Source: Luminiphilus sp.
Lineage (GTDB): Bacteria; Pseudomonadota; Gammaproteobacteria; Pseudomonadales; Halieaceae
NCBI GenBank assembly: GCA_022425845.1
Contig: JAKMEU010000298.1
Span: 1-7,797, forward strand
DNA: 7,797 nt
Direction: 5' to 3'
Part shown: one piece after another, positions 6,599 to 7,797 of the stretch
Position numbering within the stretch: the first letter of the stretch is position 1
Layout: each line of letters begins with the position of its first letter
The notes under the pieces: generated by a model
The model's input: the letters and a program-made list of their open reading frames with translations, nothing else
Database searches by the model: none
Told to the model about the DNA's origin: nothing
Made by a program: the position numbers and the translations under genes

Positions 6599-6868
6599 CT
6601 AGGCCAGTTCGATCCAGCGCTGGGCGCTGGCGGTGGCCATGAACTCTTCAATATCGATGGCAATGCCCTCCACATCGGGGAAACGAGCCGCGAGATCGGA
6701 AATGATATCGGCCACCGTCTGCTGTCCGTCGACGCAGGCGAGGATCAGCCCCGCACTTTCGTTCAGCTTCACCATCCCCTCGGGGTACAACAGCACATAA
6801 CACCCCTGCGCCTCTTCCCATTGCATCCGAAAGTGCTTGTTGAGGCTGGGAATCAGGTCTCTATTCAT
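6599..6868 (-). CDS. pqqD: PqqA-binding peptide chaperone PqqD
   Basis: Small cytoplasmic protein that binds the PqqA precursor peptide and presents it to PqqE; it is the founding type of the RiPP recognition element fold. The 89-residue protein has the family's length and wording: FRMQWEEAQGCYVLLYPEGM at 14-32 approximately, VKLNESAGLILACVDGQQTV in the middle, and a C-terminal helix ending in WIEL. The ATG at 6868 lies 10 bases after the pqqC stop with only a weak ribosome binding site, and its stop codon touches the pqqE start. It is a stand-alone gene, not fused to pqqC or pqqE as in some organisms. Confidence 0.96.
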   Translation of the reverse strand: MNRDLIPSLNKHFRMQWEEAQGCYVLLYPEGMVKLNESAGLILACVDGQQTVADIISDLAARFPDVEGIAIDIEEFMATASAQRWIELA

Positions 6869-6878
6869 GGGTACGCGG

Positions 6879-7634
6879 TTACTTCAATGAGGCCGGAGCA
6901 TTATCGGGCCCGCCATCACTGCTGTGATAAGGCGGCGTGTCATGGATGTAGGCCATGGTCATGGCATCAAGCATTGTCCACAGCACATCGAGTTTGAATT
7001 GCAGGATCGCCAAAGCATGTTCCTGCTCGGGTCGGGTGCGAAAGTGGTCCAGGGTGACCTCAAGGCCGTGCTCTACATCCCGCCGGGCCTCGCCCAGGCG
7101 CTTACGAAAATAGGTCAGCCCCTGTTGATCGATCCAGGGATAGTGCTCGGGCCAGGAATTCAATCTTGACCGGTGTATTTCAGGTGCAAACATCTCGGTC
7201 AAGGACGAACATGCAGCCTCCTGCCAGGTCGCACGCCGGGCAAAGTTCACATAGGCATCCACCGAAAATCGCACCCCGGGCAGCAGGTACCTGAGATCGC
7301 TAACCGCATCGCGCTCAAGCCCGACGGCATCGGCCAGCCCGAGCCAGGCGTTAATGCCCCCCTCATCACCCTCGGCGCCATCGTGATCCAGAATACGCTG
7401 GATCCATTTAACCCGAGTCCCTCGATCAGGACAGTTGGCAAGGATCGCCGCGTCTTTCTGCGGAATCATAATTTGATAGTAATAGCGATTGGCTACCCAG
7501 CCACGAATCTGCTTCGGGGTCAGTTCCCCGGCATACATCGCTTTATGGAATGGGTGATGGATGTGGTAGCGCTCGCCCTTGGCCCGCAATCTCGCCTCAA
7601 ACTCCTCGCGGCTCAGTGCAACATCGAGGCCCAT
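6879..7634 (-). CDS. pqqC: Pyrroloquinoline-quinone synthase PqqC
   Basis: Cofactor-free oxidase that carries out the last step of PQQ synthesis, ring closure and oxidation of AHQQ with oxygen. The 251-residue all-helical protein has the Klebsiella PqqC active-site residues at the same numbers: Tyr23, His24, Arg50, Gln54, Arg80, His84, Tyr128, His154, Arg157, Tyr175, Arg179 and Lys214. Strong family blocks are YHIHHPFHKAM, WVANRYYYQIMIPQKDA, HDGAEGDEGGINAWL, LLPGVRFSVDAYVNFAR and ARRDVEHGL. The ATG at 7634 shares its A with the pqqB TGA stop, so the two genes overlap by one base and are probably coupled. The final 20 residues (from about 232) are polar and look like a variable tail. Nothing suggests loss of function. 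Confidence 0.97.
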   Translation of the reverse strand: MGLDVALSREEFEARLRAKGERYHIHHPFHKAMYAGELTPKQIRGWVANRYYYQIMIPQKDAAILANCPDRGTRVKWIQRILDHDGAEGDEGGINAWLGLADAVGLERDAVSDLRYLLPGVRFSVDAYVNFARRATWQEAACSSLTEMFAPEIHRSRLNSWPEHYPWIDQQGLTYFRKRLGEARRDVEHGLEVTLDHFRTRPEQEHALAILQFKLDVLWTMLDAMTMAYIHDTPPYHSSDGGPDNAPASLK

Positions 7635-7797
7635 CAGTCCGTCTCTCTGCCTGTCGTGGCTGCAGGTCCGGCCAGGACGACCTCAAACTCCAACCCATCA
7701 ACCGCCACCGCCACACCGTCTGCTTCAACATGCTGCCGCTCGGGTGAGTCTTCAATAAGAATGGGGTTGGTGTTGTTGATGTGAATCAGCATTTTCT
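7634..7797 (-). CDS. pqqB: PqqB C-terminus, cut by window edge
   Basis: Last 53 codons and TGA stop of a gene entering from the right. The visible protein contains KMLIHINNTNPILIEDSPER, the C-terminal signature of PqqB, a metallo-beta-lactamase-fold protein thought to hydroxylate the cross-linked Glu-Tyr intermediate. The histidine in HINNTNP is a conserved residue of the family. About 250 upstream residues are outside the window. The position directly before pqqC, with a one-base overlap, matches the standard pqqABCDE order, so pqqA is expected just beyond the edge. The extreme C-terminus (GPAATTGRETD) is variable. Confidence 0.92.
   Translation of the reverse strand, partial: KMLIHINNTNPILIEDSPERQHVEADGVAVAVDGLEFEVVLAGPAATTGRETD

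Noticed and set aside
6023..6997. 324-codon open frame on the plus strand
   Set aside because: It lies antisense across pqqE, pqqD and the end of pqqC, all firmly identified. It is a GC-driven shadow with no domain.
1..7797. Mobile elements, CRISPR arrays, tRNA/rRNA genes, phage or defence genes
   Set aside because: No transposase or integrase motif, no regularly spaced repeats and no structural RNA seen; almost all bases are within recognisable metabolic or transport genes.

Overview
The window looks like a chromosomal segment of a Gram-negative proteobacterium, most probably a gammaproteobacterium of the aerobic marine or soil type. The support is moderately high GC, compact operons, a classical pqqB-C-D-E cluster with Klebsiella-like PqqC residue numbering, and a beta-oxidation operon of a kind common in such genomes. 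I cannot name the genus from sequence alone. No mobile element, CRISPR array, tRNA, rRNA or phage gene was seen. Every stretch longer than 150 bases is accounted for by a gene.

Layout. (1) Bases 1-3691, minus strand, transcribed leftward: an acyl-CoA dehydrogenase of the ACAD10/11-like type, a MaoC/NodN-type hotdog hydratase, an HSD17B4-like short-chain dehydrogenase and a thiolase cut by the left edge. These four enzymes are, in transcription order, the four steps of one beta-oxidation turn. The hydratase and dehydrogenase belong to the (R)-stereospecific families. (2) Bases 3692-3836: a 145-base divergent intergenic region with a good sigma70-type promoter for the leftward operon (TTGACA, 16 bases, TATGTT). 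Its -10 box lies within a perfect 15-base operator-like palindrome. (3) Bases 3837-5377, plus strand: an ABC-2 type transporter pair (ATPase and permease) joined by an ATGA overlap, resembling the ABC system that travels with PQQ-dependent alcohol dehydrogenase clusters. (4) Bases 5462-7797, minus strand: pqqE, pqqD, pqqC and the last 53 codons of pqqB, tightly packed and convergent with the transporter.

How it may fit together (inference). PQQ is the cofactor of periplasmic alcohol dehydrogenases. The transporter family usually sits beside such dehydrogenases and may move an alcohol, its oxidation product or a toxic intermediate. Acids made by alcohol oxidation could be activated to CoA esters and enter the (R)-type beta-oxidation set. 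No alcohol dehydrogenase, pqqA or acyl-CoA ligase is inside the window, so this link rests on gene neighbourhood only.

Nothing here looks like a wholly new system. The points most worth a second look are the complete (R)-route beta-oxidation operon, the palindrome overlapping its promoter, and the PQQ/transporter/beta-oxidation neighbourhood.
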